From the NCBI GenBank assembly GCA_964607705.1, contig CAZSLI010000012.1, forward strand, positions 1 to 64,000: a stretch of 64,000 bases of DNA, in the 5' to 3' direction. The position numbers and the translations under genes are program-made. The notes under the pieces were generated by a model, which ran no database searches, was not told the DNA's origin, and saw nothing but the letters and a program-made list of their open reading frames with translations. Shown here piece by piece: positions 9,429 through 17,666 of the stretch; within the stretch, counting starts at the first letter, position 1, and the number at the start of each line of letters is the position of its first letter. Source of the stretch: CAZSLI01 sp964607705. GTDB lineage: Bacteria; Actinomycetota; Coriobacteriia; Anaerosomatales; PHET01.

Positions 9429-10385
9429 TTACGAGCGCTTGACCCTGACCATGCCACTCGCACAGTGGATCTCGATCGGTCCGAGCTTCTCGATGGCATC
9501 GAGCACCAGATTCATGCCGAGCACGTCGCTCGAGATATGACCGGCGATGACCAGGTTGAGCTTCAGTTCTTCGGCGTGCTTCTTGTGCTCCTCGGAGTAG
9601 TGCATGCCCACGAGCGTCCCGACACCCGCGGCCGATAGTCGGTCGAGGGCCTCCTTGGGGCCTTCGGTGCCGCCCGTCATGTCGACGACGATGCGTCCGG
9701 GACGGGCGGAGCCGGAGCCGACGATGACCACGGGTCCGTAGCCTTTGCGGGCGCCGTCGGCGTACTCAGGGATCGTCCGGAGCGCCTTGACCACCTCGTC
9801 GAGCGTCGCGGGCTTCGCCTCGTCGAGGAACTCCTGCACGAAGGTGTTCACCGAGTTGTCGGCGGGGGTGTGGCACGAGAGCGACGCAAGCCCTAGGAGA
9901 CGGGCGGCGTCGATGGCGCGGTAGTGGTTCACCGGCATGATGCGACGGCGGATCTCCTCGGCGCGCGGCGCTATGAGCTGATCGGCGGCCGCGATGGAGA
10001 CGCCCTGTGCAGCCCAGAGGTCGGCCTGCATGTACATGACCTCGTGAAGGTTCGCATATCCCGGCCCCTCCGGGTGATGCGCGAAGATGAGGTCGATCGC
10101 GGCACCCTTCTCGCGCAGACGATCGGCGAGCAGCACCTCACCCACCTCCATGTCCACGCCAACCAGCAGGCCGCGGATCTCCTGATCAAGGTCGCCAACG
10201 CAAACCCGCGTATCGCTGTACGGGTTCGTCAGTTTCTGAGTGTCGAAGAAGTCCTTATCGGCATCGTCGAGCTTGTCGTACGCCTTGCGGGCTTCGTCAA
10301 GCGTGCGCTCCACCTCGGCGCGTCCTCGCGCATCGTTCCTGATACCGGTCTCGATGCACGTCGAATAGATCTCGCCCAGCTTCAC
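9429..10385 (-). CDS. NIF3-like dinuclear metal-centre protein
   Basis: The 318-residue product matches the NIF3 / GTP cyclohydrolase I type 2-like family, which binds a pair of metal ions and has no settled function. The family signature is clear as FAHHPEGPG near residues 99-107. A second metal-ligand region, GMHYSEEHKK, follows near 257, and a GHISSD segment near 280. The start is GTG at 10385. It overlaps the stop of the upstream glycosylase gene in a GTGA arrangement, so the two are cotranslated. The family is widespread in anaerobes. No substrate can be assigned. Confidence 0.85.
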   Translation of the reverse strand: MKLGEIYSTCIETGIRNDARGRAEVERTLDEARKAYDKLDDADKDFFDTQKLTNPYSDTRVCVGDLDQEIRGLLVGVDMEVGEVLLADRLREKGAAIDLIFAHHPEGPGYANLHEVMYMQADLWAAQGVSIAAADQLIAPRAEEIRRRIMPVNHYRAIDAARLLGLASLSCHTPADNSVNTFVQEFLDEAKPATLDEVVKALRTIPEYADGARKGYGPVVIVGSGSARPGRIVVDMTGGTEGPKEALDRLSAAGVGTLVGMHYSEEHKKHAEELKLNLVIAGHISSDVLGMNLVLDAIEKLGPIEIHCASGMVRVKRS

Positions 10386-11059
10386 GTGACACTCCCTCCG
10401 GCAGGCCCGCCGGCCCGCCTCGTCTTGGCAGCGGGCCCTGTTCGCCCGCGCGACACGTACTTGTTTCCCGCTTCGAAGTAGCGGTATAGGAGCTCGTGGC
10501 CCCTGCTCAGCCCCACTCTACCTGTGACCTGCGGCTCCCCCAGCCGAGGACGCATGCCAGCATACACGGACAGGCGTCCTCTGCCGAGCAGCGTGCCGTT
10601 GTCGGCGAGGTCGACACCCAGCGCCTGCGCGAGTCGCCCGGGACCGCTGCACAGCTCGACGAGCGGCCTTCCGTGGCGACGCGCGGTCATCACGTCGACG
10701 CCGTGCAGCGGCTCGAGAGCGCGCACCAGGACCGCTCCTGCCGTGCCCTCGGGGTCGCACACCAGATTGATCATGAAGTGGTTGCCGTAGGTGAAGTAAA
10801 CGTAGACGCTGCCCGGAGCCCCATACATGACCGCGTTGCGCTTGGTGATGCCATGCGTCGCAGCGTGGCTACCCGGATCGTCTGAGCCGAGGTACGCCTC
10901 GGTCTCGACTATCCGGCCAGTGGTGAGGAGGCCATCCACCCGGCTCGCCAGGACGCAGCCGATGAGGTCAGGCGCCACTTCGAGCGGGCTCCGTTCGAAG
11001 AACGCGTGAGGGATCTGATCGCCGAGCTCCTCGGCACGGGTATCACTGGAACAGGTCAT
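10382..11059 (-). CDS. 3-methyladenine DNA glycosylase (AAG/Mpg family)
   Basis: This base-excision enzyme removes alkylated purines from DNA. The 225-residue product has the AAG-family motifs GRIVETEAYLG (with the catalytic Glu), NAVMYGAPGSVYVY, FTYGNHFMINLV and LCSGPGRL. I placed the start at ATG 11059, not at the far upstream end of the open frame. The extra 47 residues are Arg/Pro/Trp-rich, look like antisense translation, and would overlap the divergent gene at 11095. The start has no ribosome site but has TAGCAT seven bases upstream, which suggests a leaderless message. It is followed by the NIF3-like gene with a 4-base overlap. Confidence 0.92.
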   Translation of the reverse strand: MTCSSDTRAEELGDQIPHAFFERSPLEVAPDLIGCVLASRVDGLLTTGRIVETEAYLGSDDPGSHAATHGITKRNAVMYGAPGSVYVYFTYGNHFMINLVCDPEGTAGAVLVRALEPLHGVDVMTARRHGRPLVELCSGPGRLAQALGVDLADNGTLLGRGRLSVYAGMRPRLGEPQVTGRVGLSRGHELLYRYFEAGNKYVSRGRTGPAAKTRRAGGPAGGSVT

Positions 11060-11066
11060 GCGGGCA

Positions 11067-11075
11067 ATGCTAGCA
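11067..11075 (-). promoter_or_regulatory. Candidate leaderless promoter of the glycosylase gene
   Basis: TGCTAGCAT on the minus strand gives an extended -10 whose hexamer TAGCAT ends seven bases before ATG 11059. Transcription from it would begin at or next to the A of the start codon. The absence of a Shine-Dalgarno in those seven bases supports this. Confidence 0.55.
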
Positions 11076-11094
11076 AACGGAAGGGGTCGCCACA

Positions 11095-11574
11095 GTGCCT
11101 GCCACAGCCAACGCATCAGACGCGATGGTCGACGACCTTGTCGGCGTCGACCGGGCGGAGTTGGACCGGCGGGGACTTGAGCGCCGATCTCGGCAGTCAT
11201 TCCGCAACCCCGAACGCCGCTCGGGCTTCGACCGACGTGTCCACTACCGATTCACCGGCGCACTACGGGACGATCCGGCACTGCTTCTCGGCGTACTCGT
11301 GCTGGTGAACGCGCTCTCGACGCTCGACTTCGCGTTCACGTACCTGCAGCTGCAGGCAGGCATGTCGGCTGAGGGAAACCCGCTGCTCGCGGAGCTCTTC
11401 GCAAAGGGCACGGGAAGGGCGTGGCTGTTCAAGACCGGTGCGATGCTGATCGTGTCGTGGGGTGTCTGGCGCGGCCGGAACCACCGTGCAGTGCTCGGCG
11501 TCGCGGTAGGCACGCTGTTCCTCTACGTGGCCATCATCGCGTACCACCTGTTGGGCATGTCGCTCACAGGATGA
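11095..11574 (+). CDS. Small DUF5658-type membrane protein
   Basis: The 159-residue product has about 60 polar, Arg-rich residues followed by three predicted membrane helices at roughly 62-80, 103-122 and 130-152. The helix region resembles DUF5658: NALSTLDFAFTYLQL followed by EGNPLLAEL, then a second hydrophobic block. Nothing is known of its role. The start is GTG, preceded by AAGGGG. It is divergent from the glycosylase gene, with about 35 bases between the starts, and convergent with polX (16 bases between stops). Confidence 0.65.
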   Translation: MPATANASDAMVDDLVGVDRAELDRRGLERRSRQSFRNPERRSGFDRRVHYRFTGALRDDPALLLGVLVLVNALSTLDFAFTYLQLQAGMSAEGNPLLAELFAKGTGRAWLFKTGAMLIVSWGVWRGRNHRAVLGVAVGTLFLYVAIIAYHLLGMSLTG

Positions 11575-11590
11575 GAGTCGGCCACGCCCT

Positions 11591-13285
11591 TCAGGGCGAA
11601 TTCGCGGAACGAGCACGCTTGAGCCAGGTCCTTGCGATGTGCCACGGCTGCGCATTGATGAGCTCGTCGGCCGTCACGAGTCCTCGGCGAGCCTGAGCCA
11701 CGCCGAAGGGCATGTAGCGAAGCTGGTTCGCCGCATGCGCGTCCGTGCCCAGCGAGAAGCGCACTCCATAGGTGCGGGCAAGCTTGATGTGTCGGTCGGA
11801 CAGGTCGAGTCGGTCCGGATAGCTGTTGATCTCCATGATCGTGCCCGTCTCGCCCGCTGCCGCAAGGACCTCGTCCATGTCGAGCGCCATAGGGTCCCGC
11901 CTGCCGAGAATGCGGCCCGTAGGGTGGGCGACGATATCCACTAGCGGGTGCTGGATGGCGCGCAGCATCCGGCGGGTCACCGTAGCGGCGTCCTGGTCCC
12001 AGCCCGAGTGGAGCGAGGCCAAGACGATCTCGAATCGCGCGAGCACTTCGTCGTCGTAGTCCACCGAGCCGTCGTCCGCCACGTTGAGCTCGATGCCCTT
12101 GAGGATACGTGGGCCATCTCCCCGCGCGTTGAGCTCGTCGATCTCGGCCCACTGGCGCTCGAGCGACTCGAGCTCCAGGCCACCCACCATGCGCAGGTTG
12201 TAGGCGTGATCGGTCGCCGCGATGTACTGGTAGCCGAGCTCCGCGGCCACCGCCCGGTTGGCCTCGAGGGACGACTTGCCGTCGGTGAACGTGGAGTGGC
12301 TCTGCAGGTCGCCGAGGACGTCGTCGAGCGAGATGACGTCGGGCACGCTTCCGCTCCTGGCGGCGACGATGATGCCAGCATCGTCTCGGATCTCCGGCGG
12401 CAGGTACGGGAGGCCGATGGACTCGAAGTACGCGCGCTCGTCCTCGGCGGGGATTTGGGTGATCGGGAGCGCCGCGAGCGCCTCGTTGAACGCGATGCTG
12501 CCGGTCCAGTGGGCCGTGGCCGAGCCGAGGATCCCGGGAGCGACGAAACGCACATCGACGCGCATGCCGTCGTGGAGTTCGAGCGTGAGGAGGTCGGGGC
12601 CTCTCTCGAGCACACGCTCGACGGCAGGCAGCGACTCCGCCTGCTCGAGTGCGCTCGGCAGGTCGCGAGCGGACACGACGAGATCAATGTTGCCCACGGT
12701 CTCCTGCCGACGGCGGACCGATCCCGCTATCACGGCCTCCTCGACGGCGGGCAACGCCGTCAGGTCTCGCTGGAGCGCCTCGGCGACGGGCAGTGCCTCG
12801 GCGAGCGTGCGCCGTTCGGCGTGACGCTTGACCGAGGTGATCGAGGCGGCGATCTTCTCGGCGGTCTTGGAGCCGAAGCCGCCCAGGCGCTCGACCCGGC
12901 CGTCGGCGAGCGCGGCCTCGAGATCGTCGACGCTCTGCACGCCGAGCTTGTCGTGCAGCTGCATCGCGCGCCTAGGCCCGACCCCCGGCACCTGCATGAC
13001 CCGCGCGAGTCCAGGCGGCACGCGGGCACTCAGCTCGTCGAGGTCGGCGAACGTGCCGGTGGCGAGGATCTGCGCGATCAGGCCCGCCATCTTCGCGCCT
13101 ACTGACGGTATATCCGTCAGGCGGTTCTCTGCCGAGAGTGTGTCAGCCTGCTCGGGCCAGGCGCGCAGCGCGCTCGAAGCCTTGCGGTAGCTGAGGAAGC
13201 GGTACCGGTCGGCACCCGACAACTCGAGCAGGTCCGCGTAGAGGTCGAGCTTGGCCGCGATGGCTGTGTTGTCGTAGGCCGGCAT
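11591..13285 (-). CDS. polX: Family X DNA polymerase with PHP nuclease domain (PolX)
   Basis: Bacterial PolX fills gaps and trims 3' ends in DNA repair. The 564-residue product has helix-hairpin-helix repeats (about 55-150), a nucleotidyltransferase core with GSVRRRQETV near 188-197, and a C-terminal PHP domain. The PHP motifs are QSHSTFTDG (328-336), ATDH (357-360), LHSGW and AHPTGR. The polymerase site is odd: where other PolX proteins have Asp-x-Asp, this one has Asn199-Ile-Asp201; a third Asp is at 244. The codon is clearly AAC. Polymerase activity may therefore be weak or lost while the nuclease remains. The start has no ribosome site but has TACACT six bases upstream. Confidence 0.93.
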   Translation of the reverse strand: MPAYDNTAIAAKLDLYADLLELSGADRYRFLSYRKASSALRAWPEQADTLSAENRLTDIPSVGAKMAGLIAQILATGTFADLDELSARVPPGLARVMQVPGVGPRRAMQLHDKLGVQSVDDLEAALADGRVERLGGFGSKTAEKIAASITSVKRHAERRTLAEALPVAEALQRDLTALPAVEEAVIAGSVRRRQETVGNIDLVVSARDLPSALEQAESLPAVERVLERGPDLLTLELHDGMRVDVRFVAPGILGSATAHWTGSIAFNEALAALPITQIPAEDERAYFESIGLPYLPPEIRDDAGIIVAARSGSVPDVISLDDVLGDLQSHSTFTDGKSSLEANRAVAAELGYQYIAATDHAYNLRMVGGLELESLERQWAEIDELNARGDGPRILKGIELNVADDGSVDYDDEVLARFEIVLASLHSGWDQDAATVTRRMLRAIQHPLVDIVAHPTGRILGRRDPMALDMDEVLAAAGETGTIMEINSYPDRLDLSDRHIKLARTYGVRFSLGTDAHAANQLRYMPFGVAQARRGLVTADELINAQPWHIARTWLKRARSANSP

Positions 13286-13291
13286 GTGCCG

Positions 13292-13297
13292 AGTGTA
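13292..13297 (-). promoter_or_regulatory. Candidate leaderless promoter of polX
   Basis: TACACT on the minus strand ends six bases before the polX ATG, with no Shine-Dalgarno between. This matches the -10 / N6-7 / ATG pattern seen at the glycosylase gene, murI and the hydrogenase protease gene. polX also lies only 47 bases past argH, so read-through from the arginine operon is possible as well. Confidence 0.5.
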
Positions 13298-13332
13298 CCC
13301 GAGCCCTTCGCCGCTACCCGGAGGCCTGCGGT

Positions 13333-14748
13333 CTAGACTCCCGCCGACTCCAGCCAGGTCTCGTCGGCTGCGAGCGCGTCGTGAGCCGCCACGAGCTGCG
13401 CGTCGACTGCCGAGTGACCGGTCCCGCCGGCGCTCCGACGGCGTTCCACTACGCGGTCGACGTCGACGGCTTCGAGCACGTCGGGGCCGAACTCCTTGGC
13501 ATGTGCGGCGTACTCGGCGGGTGTCAGCTCCTGCAGCGTGCGGCCGTCGCGCTCGAGTTGGAGGACGAGCCGGCCCACGACCTCGTGAGCCTCCCGGAAG
13601 GGCATGCCCTTGCCGACCAAGTAGTCCGCAAGGTCAGTGGCGGCCATGAAGCCGCCGAGTGCGCCCTGGCGCATGGCGTCGGCGTTCACGCGCATGGAGT
13701 CGAGCATGCCGGCCATGGCGCGCAGCGAGGACGCGAGGGTGTCGATCGCGTCGAACGCGCCCTCCTTGTCCTCCTGCATGTCCTTGTTGTACGCGAGCGG
13801 CAGGCCCTTGAGCGTGACGAGCAGGCCGGTGAGGTCACCCACGACGCGCCCGGTCTTGCCGCGGACGAGCTCGGCGAAGTCTGGGTTCTTCTTCTGCGGC
13901 ATGATGCTCGAGCCGGTCGAGAACTCGTCGTCCATGGTCACAAAGCCGAACTCCTCGGTGGACCAGAGGATGAGCTCCTCGGCGAGGCGCGAGAGGTGCG
14001 TCTGGCAGACAGCGCACGCGTAGACGAGGTCGAGCAGGAAGTCGCGGTCGGAGACGGCGTCGAGCGAGTTCTCGGACACCGCCGAGAAGCCCAGGCGGTC
14101 CGCGACGTACTCGCGGTCGAGGTCGAAGGTGGTGCCGGCGAGAGCAGCGCTTCCGAGAGGAAGCACGTCGGCGGCCTCGAAGGCATGGCGCAGGCGCGTG
14201 AAGTCCCGCGTGAGCATCCACGCATATGCGAGCATGTGGTGGCTGAACAGGACCGGCTGCGCCTTCTGGAGGTGCGTGTAGCCCGGCATGACGACGCCCA
14301 TGTTGTCGGCGGCGAGCCTTAGCAGTACGCGGCGCACGCCGATGACGCGGTGCGCGAGGTCGGCGGCGGCCGTCTTCGCGTACAGGCGCGTGTCGGTGGC
14401 GACTTGGTCGTTGCGGCTGCGGGCCGTGTGAAGCCGTGCACCCGCGGGGCCGACGCGCTCGGTCAGTACGCGTTCGATGGCCATGTGGACGTCTTCATCC
14501 GCGATCTGCCACTCGAACTCCCCCGCCTTGATCTGGCGATAGATCTCCGAGAGCCCCGCCTCGATGAAGTCGGCGTCGGTCGAGGTGATGACGCCCTGCT
14601 TCGCGAGCATACGGGCGTGCGCGATGGAGCCGCGGATGTCCTCGGCCCACATGCGCTTGTCCACGGGCAGCGACGCGCCGAACTCCTGCAGGAACTTGCC
14701 GGGCGACTTCTCGAACCGGCCGCCCCAGGGTGTCTTCGCGTCAGTCAT
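13333..14748 (-). CDS. argH: Argininosuccinate lyase
   Basis: This enzyme splits argininosuccinate into arginine and fumarate, the last step of arginine synthesis. The 471-residue product carries the fumarase/lyase signature GSSIMPQKKNP near residue 280, HTARSRNDQV near 110 and the N-terminal PWGGRFEK motif. The start is ATG 14748 after AGGAG. The open frame extends further upstream only as a frame-shifted copy of the preceding small gene, whose 3' end overlaps argH by eight bases. It is the last arginine gene in the cluster. Confidence 0.97.
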   Translation of the reverse strand: MTDAKTPWGGRFEKSPGKFLQEFGASLPVDKRMWAEDIRGSIAHARMLAKQGVITSTDADFIEAGLSEIYRQIKAGEFEWQIADEDVHMAIERVLTERVGPAGARLHTARSRNDQVATDTRLYAKTAAADLAHRVIGVRRVLLRLAADNMGVVMPGYTHLQKAQPVLFSHHMLAYAWMLTRDFTRLRHAFEAADVLPLGSAALAGTTFDLDREYVADRLGFSAVSENSLDAVSDRDFLLDLVYACAVCQTHLSRLAEELILWSTEEFGFVTMDDEFSTGSSIMPQKKNPDFAELVRGKTGRVVGDLTGLLVTLKGLPLAYNKDMQEDKEGAFDAIDTLASSLRAMAGMLDSMRVNADAMRQGALGGFMAATDLADYLVGKGMPFREAHEVVGRLVLQLERDGRTLQELTPAEYAAHAKEFGPDVLEAVDVDRVVERRRSAGGTGHSAVDAQLVAAHDALAADETWLESAGV

Positions 14749-14998
14749 CGGTGGGCTCCTCGGGTCGGGCGGGCGCAGGCGCAGACGCAGGCGCAGGCGC
14801 GATGGACGCGGCCGGGGACTTGGTGTCCTCGGCGTGTGGCTCCGCGGCAGGGGTGATCTCGGCGGACGCAGGCGACGGCGCTTCGGTGGTGCGCCGGCGG
14901 CCGAGCGTGTAGCCCAGCCAGAAGGCGACCAGCGCCGGCCCGAAGAGCACCAGCACGAGCAGGAAGAGCACAATGATCTCGCCGCCGCCGAGCGACAT
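14741..14998 (-). CDS. Small TatA-like single-pass membrane protein between argG and argH
   Basis: The 85-residue product starts MSLGGGEIIVLFLL, continues hydrophobic to LFGPALVAFWLGYTLG (about residues 17-33), and then has a basic RRR and an Ala/Pro/Glu-rich tail. The Gly-Glu before the helix and the FGP turn after it recall TatA/MttA proteins. The following segment is hydrophobic rather than the amphipathic KKLPEL type, so I do not call it tatA. It starts three bases past the argG stop and overlaps argH by eight bases, so it is embedded in the arginine operon. It may be a TatA relative or simply a small membrane anchor. Confidence 0.7.
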   Translation of the reverse strand: MSLGGGEIIVLFLLVLVLFGPALVAFWLGYTLGRRRTTEAPSPASAEITPAAEPHAEDTKSPAASIAPAPASAPAPARPEEPTDD

Positions 14999-15001
14999 GT
15001 G

Positions 15002-16231
15002 CTAGACCTCGCCTTCCTTGCCGGACTTGCGGCGCTGGCGGGCCCACACCTTCACGGGCAGGCCGTGCAGGTCGATGAAGCCCTTAGCGGCCTTGTGGTC
15101 GAACGTGTCGGCCTCGTCGTAGGTCGCAAGGTTGTAGTCGTAGAGCGAGTACGGCGAACGGCGGCCGACGGTGACGCAACTGCCCTTGAAGAAGCGCAGT
15201 CTCACGTCACCGCTGACCAGTTGCTGGGTCGTCTCGATGAAGCCGTCGAGGGCCTCCTTGAGCGGCGAGAACCACATACCGTTGTAGACGAGGTCGGCCC
15301 ACTTCTGCTCGACGCCGAGTTTGTAGTGGAGCACCTCGCGCTCGAGACACAGATCCTCGAGCGCCTTGTGTGCGGTGATGAGCGCGAGTGCGCCCGGAAC
15401 CTCGTAGATCTCGCGCGACTTCACGCCGATGAGGCGGTTCTCGATCATGTCGATGCGGCCGAAGCCGTGGCGACCCGCGATGTCGTTCATCTTGTTGATG
15501 ATCTCGTGGAAGCTGCACGGCTCCTCGTTGAAGGCGACCGGCAGACCCTGCTCGAAGCTGATGACCGCATACTCGGGTTCGTTCGTGCACGCGTCGGTGC
15601 GGGCGTCGCTCGTGAGCGTGTAGATGTCCGCGGGCGGCTCGACCCATGGATCCTCGAGCACGCCGCACTCGATGGCGCGGCCCCACAGGTTGTCGTCGAT
15701 CGAGTACGGGTTGTCCTTGGTGGTGGGAACCGGGATGCCGCGCTCCTCGGCCCACACCATCTCCTGCTCGCGAGTCTTGAGTTCCCACTCGCGGACGGGC
15801 GCGAGTACTTGGATATCGGGATCGAGGGCGGCGATGCCCACCTCAAACCGGACCTGGTCGTTACCTTTGCCGGTACACCCATGGGCGATGTACTTGGCGC
15901 CGTGGCGGTGCGCCTCCTGGACCAGATGCTTGACGATGATCGGGCGGCTCATCGCCGAAAGGAGCGGGTACTTGTTCTCATACAGCGCGTTGGCCTTGAG
16001 CGCCTTGGCGAGGAACTCCTCGACGTACTCCTCGCGGACGTCTTTGCAGATCGATTCGATCGCGCCGATGCCGATGGCCTTGCTGCGCACGAACTCGAGG
16101 TCCTGGCGCTCCTGCCCCACATCGACGACGAGCGCGATGACGTCGAGGTCGTAGTTCTCCTGTATCCAGCGGATGGCGACCGAGGTATCGAGCCCTCCCG
16201 AGTACGCCAACAGACACTTGTCGCGAGCCAT
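15002..16231 (-). CDS. argG: Argininosuccinate synthase
   Basis: This ATP-dependent enzyme joins citrulline and aspartate. The 409-residue product begins with the N-type ATP pyrophosphatase loop LAYSGGLDTS at residues 8-17. It contains the family blocks HGCTGKGNDQVRFE near 115-128 and GRIDMIENRLIG near 265-276. The start is ATG after AAAGGGAAG. It lies 35 bases past argR and immediately before the small TatA-like gene. Confidence 0.98.
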   Translation of the reverse strand: MARDKCLLAYSGGLDTSVAIRWIQENYDLDVIALVVDVGQERQDLEFVRSKAIGIGAIESICKDVREEYVEEFLAKALKANALYENKYPLLSAMSRPIIVKHLVQEAHRHGAKYIAHGCTGKGNDQVRFEVGIAALDPDIQVLAPVREWELKTREQEMVWAEERGIPVPTTKDNPYSIDDNLWGRAIECGVLEDPWVEPPADIYTLTSDARTDACTNEPEYAVISFEQGLPVAFNEEPCSFHEIINKMNDIAGRHGFGRIDMIENRLIGVKSREIYEVPGALALITAHKALEDLCLEREVLHYKLGVEQKWADLVYNGMWFSPLKEALDGFIETTQQLVSGDVRLRFFKGSCVTVGRRSPYSLYDYNLATYDEADTFDHKAAKGFIDLHGLPVKVWARQRRKSGKEGEV

Positions 16232-16266
16232 GTGCTTCCCTTTCGTAGTTGCGTCGTGCGGTGGCG

Positions 16267-16698
16267 CTAGCGAGCGCCGCGGAATTTGTCGAGCGTCTCG
16301 ACTAGGGCGTCCCCATGCCCTTCGCTCTCGACGACCACGAGGATCGTGTCGTCACCGGACACGCTGCCGAGGATGCCTTCGAGCTCGGCGGCGTCGAGCG
16401 CAGCGGCCACACCGGGAGCGGTACCTGACTGGGCCTTCACGAGCACGAGATTGCCGGAGCGCTTCACGTCCTTGACGAGGTCGTTGACCATGCGCTGCAG
16501 GTGCAGGTCCTCGGCGAGCACGTACATGCCCTCAGGCAGCTTGCGTAGCCCCATCTCGGTGATGTCACGCGATACGGTGGCCTGCGTGCAGTCGAATCCC
16601 TGCTGCTTGAGCCGGTCGACGAGAGCCCGCTGCGTCTTGATGCGCTCGGCTCGGACGACGCGCCTGATAGCGTCCTGGCGAAGCTGCCGCTTCCTCAT
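16267..16698 (-). CDS. argR: Arginine repressor ArgR
   Basis: This hexameric regulator represses arginine synthesis when it binds arginine. The 143-residue product has a winged-helix N-terminus with the recognition segment TQATVSRDITEMGL at about 38-51. The C-terminal arginine-binding domain includes GTAPGVAAALD (about 92-102) and GSVSGDDTILV (about 111-121). The start is ATG after GAAGGAACGG. It sits inside the operon it probably controls, between argF and argG. The palindrome at 22146-22163 in the argC promoter is its likely operator. Confidence 0.96.
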   Translation of the reverse strand: MRKRQLRQDAIRRVVRAERIKTQRALVDRLKQQGFDCTQATVSRDITEMGLRKLPEGMYVLAEDLHLQRMVNDLVKDVKRSGNLVLVKAQSGTAPGVAAALDAAELEGILGSVSGDDTILVVVESEGHGDALVETLDKFRGAR

Positions 16699-16727
16699 GG
16701 TCGTTTCCGTTCCTTCTCGTGCGGTCG

Positions 16728-17666
16728 CTAGGCAAGAACGAGCGACAGCAGGGCCTTTTGTGCATGGAGGCGGTTCTCGGCCTCGTCAAAGACGACAGAG
16801 TGCGGGCCGTCGATCACCTCGTTGGTGACTTCCTCGCCTCGGTGTGCCGGGAGGCAGTGGAGGAAAGCCGCATTCATGCTTGCCTGCGCCATGAGCGCCT
16901 CGTCCACCCGGAAGGGGACGAACGCCGATACCCGCTCGCCATGCTCCCCCTCCTGGCCCATCGATGCCCACGTGTCAGCGGCGACCACGTCGACCCCGGC
17001 GACTGCCGCCTGCGGGTCCGAGGTGACCGCGATGCGGGCGCCGGTCTCCTCGGCGATCTGCTGCGCCTTGGCGACGATGGCGGTGTCGGGGAGGTAGCCC
17101 TCAGGCGAGGCGATAGTGACGTGCATGCCCACGAGCGCGCCCCCGAGCAGGTAGGTGTGCGCCATGTTGTTGCCGTCGCCCACGTACGTAAAGCGAACGC
17201 CCGCGAGCTGACCGAAGCGCTCCTTGATCGTCAGCAGATCAGCGAGCCCCTGGCAGGGATGGTGCTCGTCGGTGAGCGCGTTGATGACCGGCACGGATGC
17301 GGCGGCGGCGAGTTCATCGAGCACCGACTGCTCGTAGGTACGGCAGACGATGGCGTCGACGTAGCGCTCCATGACCTTCGCGGTGTCGTACACGCTTTCA
17401 CCGCGGGAGAACGCGCCATCGGGCCCGCTCATGATCACAGGATGGGCCCCGAGCCTGGCGCACGCGATCTCGAAGCTGATACGCGTGCGCATCGACGGCT
17501 TCTGCAGAACAACGGCGACCGCCTTGTGGGCCAGCGGCGCCGTGCGCTGACCGCGCGACCATCCGGCCTTCTGGGCGCTCGCCACGTCGAGCACACGGGC
17601 GATCTCGCCGGGGGTGAAGTCGTCTATCCGTAGAAAGTCCCGCCCCTTGAAGACTTCGTTGTTCAT
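16728..17666 (-). CDS. argF: Ornithine carbamoyltransferase
   Basis: This enzyme forms citrulline from ornithine and carbamoyl phosphate. The 312-residue product has the carbamoyl-phosphate motif SMRTRISFE near residues 57-65, the ornithine-binding HCLPAHRG near 271-278 and the DHHPCQ-type block (EHHPCQGLADL) near 143. Its start overlaps the argD stop in an ATGA arrangement, and it ends 29 bases before argR. Confidence 0.97.
   Translation of the reverse strand: MNNEVFKGRDFLRIDDFTPGEIARVLDVASAQKAGWSRGQRTAPLAHKAVAVVLQKPSMRTRISFEIACARLGAHPVIMSGPDGAFSRGESVYDTAKVMERYVDAIVCRTYEQSVLDELAAAASVPVINALTDEHHPCQGLADLLTIKERFGQLAGVRFTYVGDGNNMAHTYLLGGALVGMHVTIASPEGYLPDTAIVAKAQQIAEETGARIAVTSDPQAAVAGVDVVAADTWASMGQEGEHGERVSAFVPFRVDEALMAQASMNAAFLHCLPAHRGEEVTNEVIDGPHSVVFDEAENRLHAQKALLSLVLA

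Noticed and set aside
11060..11200. N-terminal extension of the 3-methyladenine glycosylase by 47 residues
   Set aside because: The extension is Arg/Pro/Trp-rich, has no ribosome site and overlaps the divergent gene starting at 11095. The family N-terminus fits ATG 11059.
14741..14998. True tatA gene
   Set aside because: The helix and FGP turn fit, but the amphipathic helix typical of TatA is missing and the gene lies in the arginine operon, so I left it unnamed.
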